A stretch of 22,633 nucleotides of DNA from a virus, in the IMG/VR virus record IMGVR_UViG_3300001533_000167, positions 1-22,633 of that record; one strand, given 5' to 3'. A program made the position numbers and the translations under genes. Position 1 is the stretch's first letter. The number at the start of each line of letters is the position of its first letter. Of the stretch, positions 6,617-14,579 are shown in pieces. A model generated the notes under the pieces. It saw only the letters and a list, made by a program, of their open reading frames with translations. It ran no database searches and was not told the DNA's origin.

Positions 6617-7585
6617 ATGGCAGAAAGAATCGTAGCAGTAAACCTTGACGCCAACGAGAGCGCGTTCTTTGCGCGGGAGTTGGAGTTTGTCAAGGCACGT
6701 ACTTATGACAAACGGTATCCGGAGTACAAAGCGCAAGCGCTGATTCCTGTTTCCACAGAAGCCGGTGCGGGTGCTGAGTCCATTACCTATCGTCAATTCG
6801 ATAGCGTGGGCCTGATGAAGTTGATCGCGAACTATGCCGACGACCTCCCCCGTGCGGATGTTTACGGAGCGGAATTCACTTCCCCCGTTCGCTCTCTCGG
6901 CGGATCGTATGGGTGGAACCTGCAGGAAATTCGCAACGGTCAAATGTCCGGTCGCCCTCTATCGACTCGTAAAGCGGAAGCCGCACGGCTCGCTTACGAG
7001 CAGACTGTGAACCGGCTCGCTTGGTATGCTCGCGCTGCCGATGGTAAGAGCTCCGGTCTTAACGGTTTTCTTCATAATGCGAATATCACCAAGAAAACCG
7101 CTCCGAACAATGCAGGTGATACTTCCAGAAAATGGGTTGACAAAACGGCCGACGAGATCCTGCTCGACCTCAATAATGGTGTTAACGACATCATTGAATT
7201 GACAAAGGGCGTGGAGATCCCCGATACCGTCTTGCTGCCGATTAAGCAGTATACGCATATTGCCACTACTCCACGGAGTGCGACGAGCGATACTACTATT
7301 CTGGAGTTCTTCCTGCGCAACAATCCGAATATCACTTCGGTTGAATGGGTGAACGAGTTGAAAGATGTTTCCCCCAAACCGAGCGATCCTACGGGTTCGG
7401 GCACCTGCGATTGTATGATCGTTTACAAGCGCGATCCGATAAAACTCACCCTCGAGCTGCCGCAGATGTTCGAGCAGCTCCCGGTGCAGGAGCGCGGTTT
7501 GGAGTACATCGTTCCGACACATGCGCGTATCGGTGGCGTGATAGTTTACTATCCGCTGTCAATCGCCATTGTGGAAGAAATCTAA
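6617..7585 (+). CDS. Major capsid protein, DUF2184 family
   Basis: This 322-residue protein matches the DUF2184 major capsid family (HK97 fold). The N-terminal motif YPEYKAQALIPVSTEAG is followed by ESITYRQFDSVGLMKLI, and the core RSLGGSYGWNLQEIRNGQMS at about residues 97-116 leads into the long helix RKAEAARLAYEQTVNRLAWY. The C-terminal VPTHARIGGVIVYYPLSIA is also typical. The ATG at 6617 has AAGGAG ten bases upstream. Position after the cement gene and the family length both fit. It is followed by a 95-base spacer holding hairpins rather than another overlapping gene. Confidence 0.93.
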   Translation: MAERIVAVNLDANESAFFARELEFVKARTYDKRYPEYKAQALIPVSTEAGAGAESITYRQFDSVGLMKLIANYADDLPRADVYGAEFTSPVRSLGGSYGWNLQEIRNGQMSGRPLSTRKAEAARLAYEQTVNRLAWYARAADGKSSGLNGFLHNANITKKTAPNNAGDTSRKWVDKTADEILLDLNNGVNDIIELTKGVEIPDTVLLPIKQYTHIATTPRSATSDTTILEFFLRNNPNITSVEWVNELKDVSPKPSDPTGSGTCDCMIVYKRDPIKLTLELPQMFEQLPVQERGLEYIVPTHARIGGVIVYYPLSIAIVEEI

Positions 7586-7604
7586 TCACGCCCAATGGCG
7601 GAAA

Positions 7605-7644
7605 GGGGAGGCTTGCCATTCGTAAAGAAAGGCGAAGCTTCCCC
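7605..7644 (+). other. Intercistronic hairpin downstream of the capsid gene
   Basis: GGGGAGGCTT at 7605-7614 pairs with AAGCTTCCCC at 7635-7644 (ten pairs, one G-U), and GCC 7615-7617 can extend it with GGC 7631-7633. No T-run follows, so it is not a classical terminator. A shorter alternative (AATGGC 7594-7599 with GCCATT 7615-7620) excludes the extended form. The element may protect or process the abundant capsid mRNA. Confidence 0.5.
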
Positions 7645-7680
7645 GTCAATTCTCACCAGAGCAGAGAGGGAGGAACACGA

Positions 7681-8091
7681 ATGCTGATCGAAAGTAAACT
7701 CCAATGCGTCTACATTCACGGAAGCAAATTCATCTACCCCGGTGTCAATCACTTTACAGCCGAAGAAGTGGCAGCGCTGCAAGCGGACTCGAAATTCCAA
7801 GAGGTGGCATCCAATGGCGCACTCATCGTACATGATGGTGGGGCGGCACCTGCGAAGAAAACATCGAAGTCGGTTGACGTTGCGCAAACCATTGTCGAGG
7901 ACGTTGCCGCGTGCAATGTGAAACAGGCAATTGAGATCGTACAGAAAACCCTACACCTTGGCACGTTGAAATTGCTGCTTGACAAGGAGCAGCGGAAAAA
8001 TGTTCGCAAAGCAATCGAGGAGCAGATCGACGTTCTGCTTGGCAAGGGCGAAGAGGTAGAGGAAGAGGGCGGCGATGTCGCTATCGGCTGA
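7681..8091 (+). CDS. Hypothetical head-region protein with acidic C-terminus
   Basis: I do not assign this 136-residue protein to a named family. The first 55 residues (ESKLQCVYIHGSKFIYPGVN then TAEEVAALQADSKFQE) look like a small domain common in phage proteins encoded between the capsid and connector genes. A short Ala/Lys linker follows, then a helical part (about 62-123), and the end is very acidic (GKGEEVEEEGGD). The ATG at 7681 has a strong GAGGGAGG upstream; the longer open frame before it covers the hairpin spacer and the capsid gene, so I rejected it. It overlaps the next gene by 17 bases, and context suggests a head-completion role. Confidence 0.7.
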   Translation: MLIESKLQCVYIHGSKFIYPGVNHFTAEEVAALQADSKFQEVASNGALIVHDGGAAPAKKTSKSVDVAQTIVEDVAACNVKQAIEIVQKTLHLGTLKLLLDKEQRKNVRKAIEEQIDVLLGKGEEVEEEGGDVAIG

Positions 8092-8461
8092 GGCAATTAT
8101 CGCGCTCCGCTCCCCACAGCACGCTAGCGATGCGCGGCTTAGCGATCTTGTTGAGCTTGCGAAGCTGAGTACCTCGTCCTGCTTTGGGGACAAGTACAAT
8201 CTTGCCGTAGCGCTGCGTGTGCTGCACATGCTCGCGCTGGAGGACTTGCGAGGCGGCACCGGGACAGATACGGGTGCAGCTTTTGCGGGAGCCGTGACCA
8301 GTGAGACAGAGGGGCAGCTTTCTCGCAGTTATGGCAGTAGCGCGGGAGCGATGGGTGTCCGTTTCCTCTCTCTCCAGTCAACGGCATACGGGCTCGAGCT
8401 GATCGAATTGATAGATGGGTTTTTCTTCAAGCCTCGCACAGGGAGAATGCCGGGATGTTGA
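8075..8461 (+). CDS. DUF4054-like head-tail connector protein
   Basis: The 128-residue protein has the DUF4054 layout: an N-terminal helix, a central AVALRVLHMLAL helix, the segment GAVTSETEGQLSRSYGS, and a C-terminal STAYGLELIELI helix. Proteins of this family bind under the portal as adaptors that continue the DNA channel toward the neck. The ATG at 8075 follows a GAGGGCGGCG ribosome site and lies in the end of the upstream gene; the gene overlaps the next by seven bases. Order after the capsid gene and before the tail-completion genes supports the call. Confidence 0.75.
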   Translation: MSLSAEAIIALRSPQHASDARLSDLVELAKLSTSSCFGDKYNLAVALRVLHMLALEDLRGGTGTDTGAAFAGAVTSETEGQLSRSYGSSAGAMGVRFLSLQSTAYGLELIELIDGFFFKPRTGRMPGC

Positions 8462-8928
8462 GCGCATCGGTAAAGCTGCAGGACCGTATAGGATCGTATC
8501 AGAAAATACGTGATGCTTTTGCACATGCTGACGGCACACACGTCAAGGTAGGGTTCCCAAGCGAGTCGCTACCGGCAGCGGGTGAGGCGGGAGATATTTC
8601 GGAGGTTGCCGAGATTGCGGCGTTTAATGAGTTCGGTACGTCAAGCATTCCAGAACGCCCCTTCTTTCGTCAGGGACTTGATAACAACAAACAAGCAATA
8701 AACGAGTTTGTTGACAAAGAGCATGAGCAGGTTCTCACAGGAAACAGGAGCGTGAGCGAGGCGTTGAACAGGATAGGTCTGTTCGTGCAGTCGAAGATAC
8801 AAGATTCAATACGCAATGGGGATTTCGCACCTTTACACCCAGCAACTAAGGCGGCAAAAGGTTCGACTCGACCGCTGATTGACACGGCGCAAATGTTGAA
8901 CTCCGTAACGTATGTAGTGAAGGAATAA
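8455..8928 (+). CDS. Virion morphogenesis / tail-completion protein, HK97 gp10 or Mu gpG-like
   Basis: The 157-residue protein carries the pattern of the small morphogenesis family: VKVGFPSES near residue 31, AAFNEFGTSSIPERPFFRQG at about 54-73, a long helix with VQSKIQDSIRNGDF, and RPLIDTAQMLNSVTYVV at the C-terminus. Such proteins complete the head-tail interface or tail end. The ATG at 8455 overlaps the upstream gene by seven bases, pointing to coupled translation. I cannot decide from sequence alone between the head-completion and tail-completion roles known in different phages. Confidence 0.78.
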   Translation: MLSASVKLQDRIGSYQKIRDAFAHADGTHVKVGFPSESLPAAGEAGDISEVAEIAAFNEFGTSSIPERPFFRQGLDNNKQAINEFVDKEHEQVLTGNRSVSEALNRIGLFVQSKIQDSIRNGDFAPLHPATKAAKGSTRPLIDTAQMLNSVTYVVKE

Positions 8929-8937
8929 CGCAAGCAC

Positions 8938-9264
8938 ATGATACCGAGAAAACTTTTAATCGTTACACAACATCTCCCCGGTACATATGTCAAGGGAGTT
9001 TACGCTCCGGGCACGACAACGAGCACGACCATTTTTGCATCCGTGCAGCCGGCGACAAAAAACGACATCGAATCATTGCCGGAGGGAAAGCGCAATTCGA
9101 AATCCTACGCACTGTTCACGAATTCGGACTTGCCAATGGTGAGCTTGTCAACGCCGGACACGGTTATGATCGAGGGCGAAACGTATGAGATGGTTCGCAA
9201 AGAGCCGTGGAGAAACAACGTAATCAGTCACTATAAATACATTGTGGTAAAGGTTGACGGATGA
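8938..9264 (+). CDS. Probable head-closure or head-tail joining protein
   Basis: The 108-residue protein is beta-rich, with an early TQHLPGTYVKGVY segment, an IFASVQPATKNDIESLPEG block at about 30-50 and a late MIEGETYEMVRKEPWRNNVI block. This shape is common in small head-closure or stopper proteins. The ATG at 8938 comes nine bases after the previous stop, with AAGGA a little farther upstream than ideal. It ends in a four-base ATGA overlap with the neck gene. The call rests on fold-like pattern and position, not on a decisive motif. Confidence 0.6.
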   Translation: MIPRKLLIVTQHLPGTYVKGVYAPGTTTSTTIFASVQPATKNDIESLPEGKRNSKSYALFTNSDLPMVSLSTPDTVMIEGETYEMVRKEPWRNNVISHYKYIVVKVDG

Positions 9265-9794
9265 GCAGTGGGCTTCTTTTCAGCACAATACGCGAAGGGA
9301 TTTACGATTGGGTATCCACAATCGTAGATCCTACGCCTGTGATATGGGCAGACCAGAATTCGCCCAAACCATTGACGCCTTTTGTGACGTTGCGTATTTC
9401 CCCCTCGTCAATGGTCGGGCAGGATTACCATGGAAGCCCGGATGAGGACGGCGAGCTTGAGGTGATTGGCAACAGGGAATTCACTTTGATGATGCAGCAT
9501 TTCGGCGCTGGCGGATATGATGCGATGGAGAAAATAGGCAGCTCGCTTGAACTCTTTACAATACAGAATCAGCTCGGTAAGGTGGGGCTTGCGTATGCGC
9601 GTTGTATGCAAACACTTGATATATCGGCTGTGCAGGACGCAAGGTTCGAGCAGCGGTACACGAAGGATATAATGTTCCGCACACACTACGTGCAGATAGA
9701 CGATGTGCCGCCTATCGAAATCGTAAGTACTGACAGCACGATAAAAGCACAAACTGACATAGAAGAAAATAGAACAATCAGTCCTTTCTCTTGA
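9261..9794 (+). CDS. Neck or tail-terminator protein, LIC_12616-like
   Basis: This 177-residue protein resembles the LIC_12616/gp12-like neck family encoded just before contractile sheath genes: an N-terminal helix with LLFSTIREGIYDWV, a PFVTLRISPSSMVGQDYHG beta segment, a NREFTLMMQHFGAGGYDAM block, and a C-terminal MFRTHYVQIDDVPPIEIV strand. The family caps the tail and joins it to the head. Its ATG at 9261 overlaps the upstream stop as ATGA, so translation is probably coupled. It ends 11 bases before the sheath start. Family assignment is from remembered pattern. Confidence 0.65.
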   Translation: MSSGLLFSTIREGIYDWVSTIVDPTPVIWADQNSPKPLTPFVTLRISPSSMVGQDYHGSPDEDGELEVIGNREFTLMMQHFGAGGYDAMEKIGSSLELFTIQNQLGKVGLAYARCMQTLDISAVQDARFEQRYTKDIMFRTHYVQIDDVPPIEIVSTDSTIKAQTDIEENRTISPFS

Positions 9795-9805
9795 GGAGGA
9801 AATGT

Positions 9806-11152
9806 ATGGGTTTGCAGGAAATTGTCAACGTACAGATCACCCGCGAAACCAGAGCGATAACCGCTCCGGGCTTCGGCACGCTTTTGATTGTTGGGCCTAA
9901 TGCGAATTTCGGTTCGCGTTTGCAGTTCGCGACTTCCATTTCGCAAGTAGCTGACATGCTGGTCGGCGGCTCGTCTGTTCCAGAGTATGCGGCTGCTTCG
10001 AAAGCGCTCTCCCAGAATCCCCGCGTCGAGCGTATCGCAATCGGCAATCAGCACGGGACGAAGACGCTGACTGACAATGCGGGAACCTTCACCGGCGGTA
10101 CTATCGAAGTGACCGTGAACGGTGATGAGGTCTCGCAGGCGTGGGGCACGGATAAGGATGACACACTCACGGAGCTCGCGGTAGGAATACAGGCGCTTGA
10201 CAGTGTGCTCACTGCGGCGTACAATTCAGTATCACACACGATTGTCATTACACCTGCGACAGGCGAAGTGCTCGAGGTGTCGTTTGATATTTCGGAGATC
10301 ACCGGCACGATGACGTGGGAACTGAGCGCGACGGCGACGGAAAACATCGACGATGCTCTTTCGGCAATTGAGCAGGAGAACGACGATTGGTACGGCGTCA
10401 AGATAGTGAACTACGTTGAGCAAGACTTGCTTGACGTTGCGGCGTGGACTGAGGCGAGAAGGAAAATTTTCTTCTACTCATCCGACGAGTCCGATATTGT
10501 CAACGTGGCACCGGCTTCCGACACCGCCTCCATCGCTGCACAGTTGAAAGCTGCAGGGTATGCGCGGTCGGTTGGGCTGTTCTCGAATGTCGCCGATTCG
10601 CAATTCCCCGGCGCTGCTTTCGCTGGAAAGATTTTTCCCTTCGATCCGGGTTCTTATACTGCAAAGTTCAAAACGCTGGCAGGCATCACGGTTGACGTCC
10701 TGTCTGCCACTCAATCGTCAAACGCTCGCGGCAAAAACACCAATACGTACGAGTCAATCGGTGGTGTAAACATTGTGCGTGAAGGCGTGGTAGCAGAGGG
10801 CGAGTTTATTGACACGATCATATTCGTTGACTGGTTGCAGGCGAACTTGACGACCGACATCTATGCGCTGCTCGCGAAGTCGCGCAAGGTGCCGTATACC
10901 ATTGCCGGTATAGAGGCTATCAAGTCGATAATTGAGAAGCGTCTCGAAATCGGTTTGGCTCGCGGCGGTATCAGCCCGTTCTCAGAGGACGCAGATGGAA
11001 ATCAGAACGGCGGATACGTTGTAACGGTTCCCGCTTTTGACAGCATACCGACTGCCGACAAAGCAGCTCGCTTGCTGCAAGATGTGCGCTTTACGGTGTG
11101 GCCTGCAGGTGCAATACACGCGGTGAAGGTTGACGGAGTGGTAACGCTGTAA
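9806..11152 (+). CDS. Contractile tail sheath protein, DUF3383 family
   Basis: The 448-residue protein is the sheath subunit that contracts to drive the tube into the host. It matches the DUF3383 sheath family: N-terminal IVNVQITRETRAITAPGFG, an inserted beta-rich domain at about residues 85-195 (with the IEVTVNGDEV and SFDISEITGTM strands), then a core with ARRKIFFYSSDE, and the C-terminal GIEAIKSIIEKRLEIGLARG helix near 370-390 that forms inter-subunit contacts. The ATG at 9806 is preceded by a strong GAGGAGGA; a TTG five codons upstream lies within that ribosome site and is not the start. Its presence defines a myovirus-type tail. Confidence 0.88.
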   Translation: MGLQEIVNVQITRETRAITAPGFGTLLIVGPNANFGSRLQFATSISQVADMLVGGSSVPEYAAASKALSQNPRVERIAIGNQHGTKTLTDNAGTFTGGTIEVTVNGDEVSQAWGTDKDDTLTELAVGIQALDSVLTAAYNSVSHTIVITPATGEVLEVSFDISEITGTMTWELSATATENIDDALSAIEQENDDWYGVKIVNYVEQDLLDVAAWTEARRKIFFYSSDESDIVNVAPASDTASIAAQLKAAGYARSVGLFSNVADSQFPGAAFAGKIFPFDPGSYTAKFKTLAGITVDVLSATQSSNARGKNTNTYESIGGVNIVREGVVAEGEFIDTIIFVDWLQANLTTDIYALLAKSRKVPYTIAGIEAIKSIIEKRLEIGLARGGISPFSEDADGNQNGGYVVTVPAFDSIPTADKAARLLQDVRFTVWPAGAIHAVKVDGVVTL

Positions 11153-11193
11153 TCAACAGTCGATAAACGAACCTTAACAATAGGAGAATAAAT

Positions 11194-11628
11194 ATGTCAG
11201 TGAGAACTTACGATCCGAAAGAAGTCATATTATTGATGGACGGAATTCCCATCTCTGGGTATGCCGACGGGACTTTCGTCATGGTTGAGCGCACAAGCGA
11301 TGCGTTTACGAAAGTTTCCGGAAGTGATGGTGATGTGTCGCGTGTAAAGACGAATGACAAGTCGGGAACCATCACCGTGACGCTTGCGCAGACATCACCG
11401 GGGAACGACATCCTTACGGGCCTTGCTCTACTTGATGAGCAGTCGAACAGTGGAGTCGTACCTGTTGCGGTAGTTGATAAAAGCGGTCGATCGACTTATG
11501 CGTCCGGCTTTGGGTGGGTGAGGAAAATGCCGAACAGTGAGTTCAGCAAGGACGTCAGTAATCGTGAGTGGATTATTGATTGTGCCAATATGCAATGGTT
11601 TGTCGGGGGAAATGCGCAAGCCGAATAA
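11194..11628 (+). CDS. Tail tube protein, DUF3277 family
   Basis: This 144-residue protein matches DUF3277, the inner tube subunit of small contractile phages: YDPKEVILLMDGIPISGYADG at the start, the loop ERTSDAFTKVSGSDGDVSRV, and a NDKSGTITVTLAQTSPGND strand pair, with a hydrophobic C-terminus. The subunits stack as rings inside the sheath. ATG 11194 has TAGGAG at good distance. Sheath followed by tube is the standard order, and the length fits the family. Confidence 0.87.
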   Translation: MSVRTYDPKEVILLMDGIPISGYADGTFVMVERTSDAFTKVSGSDGDVSRVKTNDKSGTITVTLAQTSPGNDILTGLALLDEQSNSGVVPVAVVDKSGRSTYASGFGWVRKMPNSEFSKDVSNREWIIDCANMQWFVGGNAQAE

Positions 11629-11648
11629 CTTAACAAGGGGGAATCGCG

Positions 11649-12083
11649 ATGATTAAAACACGTAGTAAGAGGATTGACGAGAAGGAAATTTCTGTTACGC
11701 AACTACCGGGAAGACGGGCCTTGCGGTTGAAGACTAGACTGTTGAAACTGGTCGGCCCGTCTTTCTCAAAGCTCCTCGGTCAAGCGAAGAATGTTACAGC
11801 GGAAGCCGATATCGGCCCTGCTCTTGAGTTGCTTGCCGATAAGCTCGACCCGCACGACTTCGAATCATTGGTGCTCGAAATACTATCCGGTACAAGAATT
11901 GACGGAACGGAAATCAACGAGTCGTCTTTCGACTTGATTTTCGGTGGCGAGATGCTGCTCATGTACAAAGTAGTAGCGTTCTCGCTGAAAGTGCAGTTCG
12001 AGGATTTTTTCGGTTCCAGCGTCTTTACGAACCTTGTGCAAAGAGCGCAGGCAATCACACAGAGTCAACCGACTCAGGCGTAA
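11649..12083 (+). CDS. Tail assembly chaperone, short form
   Basis: This 144-residue protein lies between the tube and tape-measure genes, the place of the tail assembly chaperone in nearly all long-tailed phages. The first 30 residues are basic, the middle is helical (LELLADKLDPHDFESLVLEI), and a YKVVAFSLKVQFEDFFGSS segment follows. ATG 11649 has an AAGGGGG ribosome site. Residues 119-121 (Asp-Phe-Phe) are encoded by GAT TTT TTC, which contains a -1 slippery heptamer, so part of the ribosomes probably shift to give a longer form. The last 23 residues belong to the short form only. Family match is by position and pattern. Confidence 0.75.
   Translation: MIKTRSKRIDEKEISVTQLPGRRALRLKTRLLKLVGPSFSKLLGQAKNVTAEADIGPALELLADKLDPHDFESLVLEILSGTRIDGTEINESSFDLIFGGEMLLMYKVVAFSLKVQFEDFFGSSVFTNLVQRAQAITQSQPTQA
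12005..12011 (+). promoter_or_regulatory. Slippery heptamer T TTT TTC for -1 frameshifting
   Basis: In the chaperone frame the codons read GAT TTT TTC, which fits X XXY YYZ with X and Y equal to T. The -1 frame is open from well upstream until a stop at 12278-12280. A small hairpin can form at once downstream (GGTTC 12012-12016 with GAACC 12029-12033) and another at GAGTC 12062-12066 with GACTC 12071-12075. P2 gene E/E' and lambda G/T use comparable shifts in the same genomic place. Confidence 0.7.
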
Positions 12084-12280
12084 AGACGCTGCTCCAGAAA
12101 ATGCCCGAGTGCCTTGTTGAGGAAATGGAAGTATGGAGAATCGTTCTTGACAAGGTGGCAACGCTTACGGAGATTGATGAAACGTGGAGCATAGTTGACG
12201 TGATGAAAGCGAACTGCATACTGTCGGCTAAACAGGCGATGGAAAAATCGATGCTTGACAAGATTGACAAAAACAAATGA
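12011..12280 (+). CDS. -1 frame extension of the tail assembly chaperone
   Basis: The -1 frame after the slippery site encodes 89 further residues (from RFQRLYEP to DKNK), giving a fusion of about 210 residues starting at 11649. The extension is charged and helical (ECLVEEMEVWRIVLDKV, then WSIVDVMKANCILSAKQAMEK). It has no start codon with a proper ribosome site: ATG 12101 lacks one, and ATG 12126 has a GAGG only about two bases away. The tape-measure ATG overlaps its stop as ATGA and also lacks its own ribosome site, which implies that this frame is translated. In other phages the long form bridges the tape measure and tube subunits. Confidence 0.7.
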   Translation, partial: RFQRLYEPCAKSAGNHTESTDSGVKTLLQKMPECLVEEMEVWRIVLDKVATLTEIDETWSIVDVMKANCILSAKQAMEKSMLDKIDKNK

Positions 12281-13875
12281 CAATACGCGAACTCATAACA
12301 GTGCTCGGTTTCAAGTACAATCCTACTGCCTTCAATCAATACGATCAGGCTATAGGTGAGATACATAAGAAGACTGCCGACCTCGGCAAGAACTTAAAGC
12401 GCGTATCCGAGGGCATCGCGAACGCTGGAAAAGCCATGACTATGCGCTTGACGTTGCCTATTGTCGGGTTGGGCACTGCGTCCGTTATGGCTTCCGGCGA
12501 GATGGAAAAAATGGACGTCATGCTCGGCCGATTTCTCGGCAAAGGTGAGGACGTGCAGGATTTTACCCGTAGATTATGGGAAGTGCAGCGGCAGCAAGGC
12601 CTCGGTATCAAAGCAACACAAGAAGCAACACAAACACTATTCGGCTTGGGTTTCGCTGCCGACGACGTGCTTGACACGATAACAATGCTATCGGACATCG
12701 CAGCGACCGGCAAGATGGAAATTGGCGCATTGGCCGATACTTACGGGAAAGCGATGGTAAGAAACAGAGTTAGCAGTCGCGAGTTCATACGGTTGCAATC
12801 CGCTGGCATCGACATCATTAAGGAGATGGCAGAGGCAACAGGAGTGAGTGAGGAGGCCATGCGAGGCATGGCCGAGCGGAGCGAAATACAGTTCAAGCAT
12901 TTACAAGCGGGATTTCGCAACATGACCCGAGAGGGTGGAAGGTTTCATGGACTCGCGCAAGAAATGGACCGTACAGTCCCTGGGGCGTGGAACAACATTT
13001 TTAACGGACTTTTTAGGGTACGGAGAGTAATCGGCGATGTCATCGTGGATACACTGAAACTTGATAAAGTATTTCAGGGCATAGCCAATTGGCTTGAGGC
13101 GGCTGCAGAATATTTGAAATCGTTACCGGCATGGCTTCAGCGAATCAGTGTCATCACTGCCGTAATATTAGCGCTACTCGGGCCTCTGCTATTTTTCTTA
13201 GGCAATATACTCGGCACAATGGTACTAATGCAGCTTGCAGTGACGGCGCTCGGCAAGGCATCGATTGCCTCGTTTAAAAAGATGGCTCTTGCGCTGCTTC
13301 CGCTATTTGTCAAGTTCGCTATCATCGCTGCAATTCTCGGGGCGCTTTGGCTTCTGGTTGATGATATAGTAGGGTATTTTCAGGGGCGTGACTCAGTGTT
13401 CGGTTTGATAATGGCGTGGATCGACGGGCTTTGGAAAAAATGGTCTGCGTTCTTTGAATCGGTAGGGGCTGAAATTGCGCAATTCATACGTAGCGCGAAG
13501 ACTGCAATAGGCGAATTCATGGATTGGCTTTACGAGGTGGGAGAGGCTTGGTCGGCATGGTTTGACAAAATAATAAACGAGATAAAAGAGAAGATACAAG
13601 GCATACCGGTACTTGGTAGATTCGCCGTGGGCATGGCACAATACATCAAACGCGGTCAAGCAATGGAGCAAGAGCTACTCGCATCGATGCCGGGGGGCGT
13701 TGCTTTCGCCGGTGCCGGTCAGCCAATCAACGTGACGGTCGATAGTAAGTTCGATTTCAACGGAGCGGTCGGCGGTGATGCAGAGCGTGAGGCATGGCGC
13801 GAGACAGCGGAGCAACACGCCGAGGATGTTTCTTACCGGATTGTAAACGAATTGCAAAGGTCAATACGTCGATGA
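12277..13875 (+). CDS. Tape measure protein
   Basis: The 532-residue protein sets tail length and is ejected with the DNA. The N-terminal third has tape-measure family features: ANAGKAMTMRLTLPIVGLG at about 48-66, then GEMEKMDVMLGRFLG, and helical RNRVSSREFIRLQSAGIDII. Two hydrophobic stretches, about 288-325 (ISVITAVILALLGPLLFFLG) and 334-365, may enter the host membrane. At about 1.5 angstrom per residue the tail would be near 80 nm, short for a myovirus. ATG 12277 overlaps the stop of the chaperone -1 frame, and the upstream bases (GACAAAAACAA) contain no ribosome site, so it seems to depend on translational coupling. Confidence 0.87.
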   Translation: MTIRELITVLGFKYNPTAFNQYDQAIGEIHKKTADLGKNLKRVSEGIANAGKAMTMRLTLPIVGLGTASVMASGEMEKMDVMLGRFLGKGEDVQDFTRRLWEVQRQQGLGIKATQEATQTLFGLGFAADDVLDTITMLSDIAATGKMEIGALADTYGKAMVRNRVSSREFIRLQSAGIDIIKEMAEATGVSEEAMRGMAERSEIQFKHLQAGFRNMTREGGRFHGLAQEMDRTVPGAWNNIFNGLFRVRRVIGDVIVDTLKLDKVFQGIANWLEAAAEYLKSLPAWLQRISVITAVILALLGPLLFFLGNILGTMVLMQLAVTALGKASIASFKKMALALLPLFVKFAIIAAILGALWLLVDDIVGYFQGRDSVFGLIMAWIDGLWKKWSAFFESVGAEIAQFIRSAKTAIGEFMDWLYEVGEAWSAWFDKIINEIKEKIQGIPVLGRFAVGMAQYIKRGQAMEQELLASMPGGVAFAGAGQPINVTVDSKFDFNGAVGGDAEREAWRETAEQHAEDVSYRIVNELQRSIRR

Positions 13876-14579
13876 TATCAATTCTCTTTAATAGAAACCG
13901 CCTACAGTTTCTTCCAGCGGGAGGGGCTGAGGCGCTTCTTGAACTTGACGCTCGCATAAGCGAAACGCCAGAATTTAAGAACGAGGTGACTTTGCATCCG
14001 GTAGAAGACGGATCTAGTGTTGCCGACCACATACGGGTGATGCCTGAAAAGGTGGTCATAAATGGCCTCGTGTCAAGTTCCCCGGTTCGGTTTGCTGATG
14101 GGCTTCGTGTTGCGCTTGCTGATAGGGACAGAGGCGGCACCAGGATACGTAGCGCATACGATGTCCTCATGTCAATGGCTGGCTATCGCTCGGCAGAGAC
14201 CGAGGCGAGCAGATTTGATTACATACACAGCGAGCCGATACTGGTTGACATTATAACACGGTTCAGGGTATATACTAGCATGGCGTTAACTTCGCTCACC
14301 ATTCCCAGAGATCGGGCGGTCGGGGAATCGTTGCAGTTCACTGCCGAATTCGTCAAGGTGAGAAAAGTACAATCACAAACCGCAGTCATATCGCACGTTG
14401 TTGAGAGACCGGGGGCGGAGGGAGCGCGTGATCAGGCTGCCTCGTTAAGCGAACTCGGCAAGGTTCAGCCAAAGCCGATTGACGACAGGACAATAGCAAA
14501 GCGGCTGCTCGACTCGATAGCGAACAAGGCGAAGGGAAATCGTGAGTTTGAATTCTTGCCAGCGGGAGCAGAAATGTAA
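13872..14579 (+). CDS. Dit-like baseplate protein
   Basis: The 235-residue protein contains the block EVTLHPVEDGSSVADHIRVM at about residues 38-57, followed by PEKVVINGLVSSSP, which is the signature of Dit-like phage tail protein N-terminal domains. A SAYDVLMSMAGYR helix and an ILVDIITRFRVYTSMALTSL strand pair follow, and the last 80 residues are hydrophilic. In compact contractile baseplates this protein forms part of the hub around the tube end. ATG 13872 makes an ATGA overlap with the tape-measure stop. An upstream in-frame ATG at 13794 lies inside the tape-measure gene and adds 26 residues of unrelated, Arg/Cys-rich sequence, so I rejected it. Confidence 0.75.
   Translation: MISILFNRNRLQFLPAGGAEALLELDARISETPEFKNEVTLHPVEDGSSVADHIRVMPEKVVINGLVSSSPVRFADGLRVALADRDRGGTRIRSAYDVLMSMAGYRSAETEASRFDYIHSEPILVDIITRFRVYTSMALTSLTIPRDRAVGESLQFTAEFVKVRKVQSQTAVISHVVERPGAEGARDQAASLSELGKVQPKPIDDRTIAKRLLDSIANKAKGNREFEFLPAGAEM

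Noticed and set aside
7345-7680. Open frame of about 112 codons upstream of ATG 7681.
   Set aside because: It is a shadow of the capsid gene in another frame and of the hairpin spacer; the Arg/Ala-rich translation looks non-coding.
12101-12280. Independent small gene starting at ATG 12101 or 12126.
   Set aside because: ATG 12101 has no ribosome site and ATG 12126 has one too close; the slippery site upstream explains the frame better, although this is not excluded.
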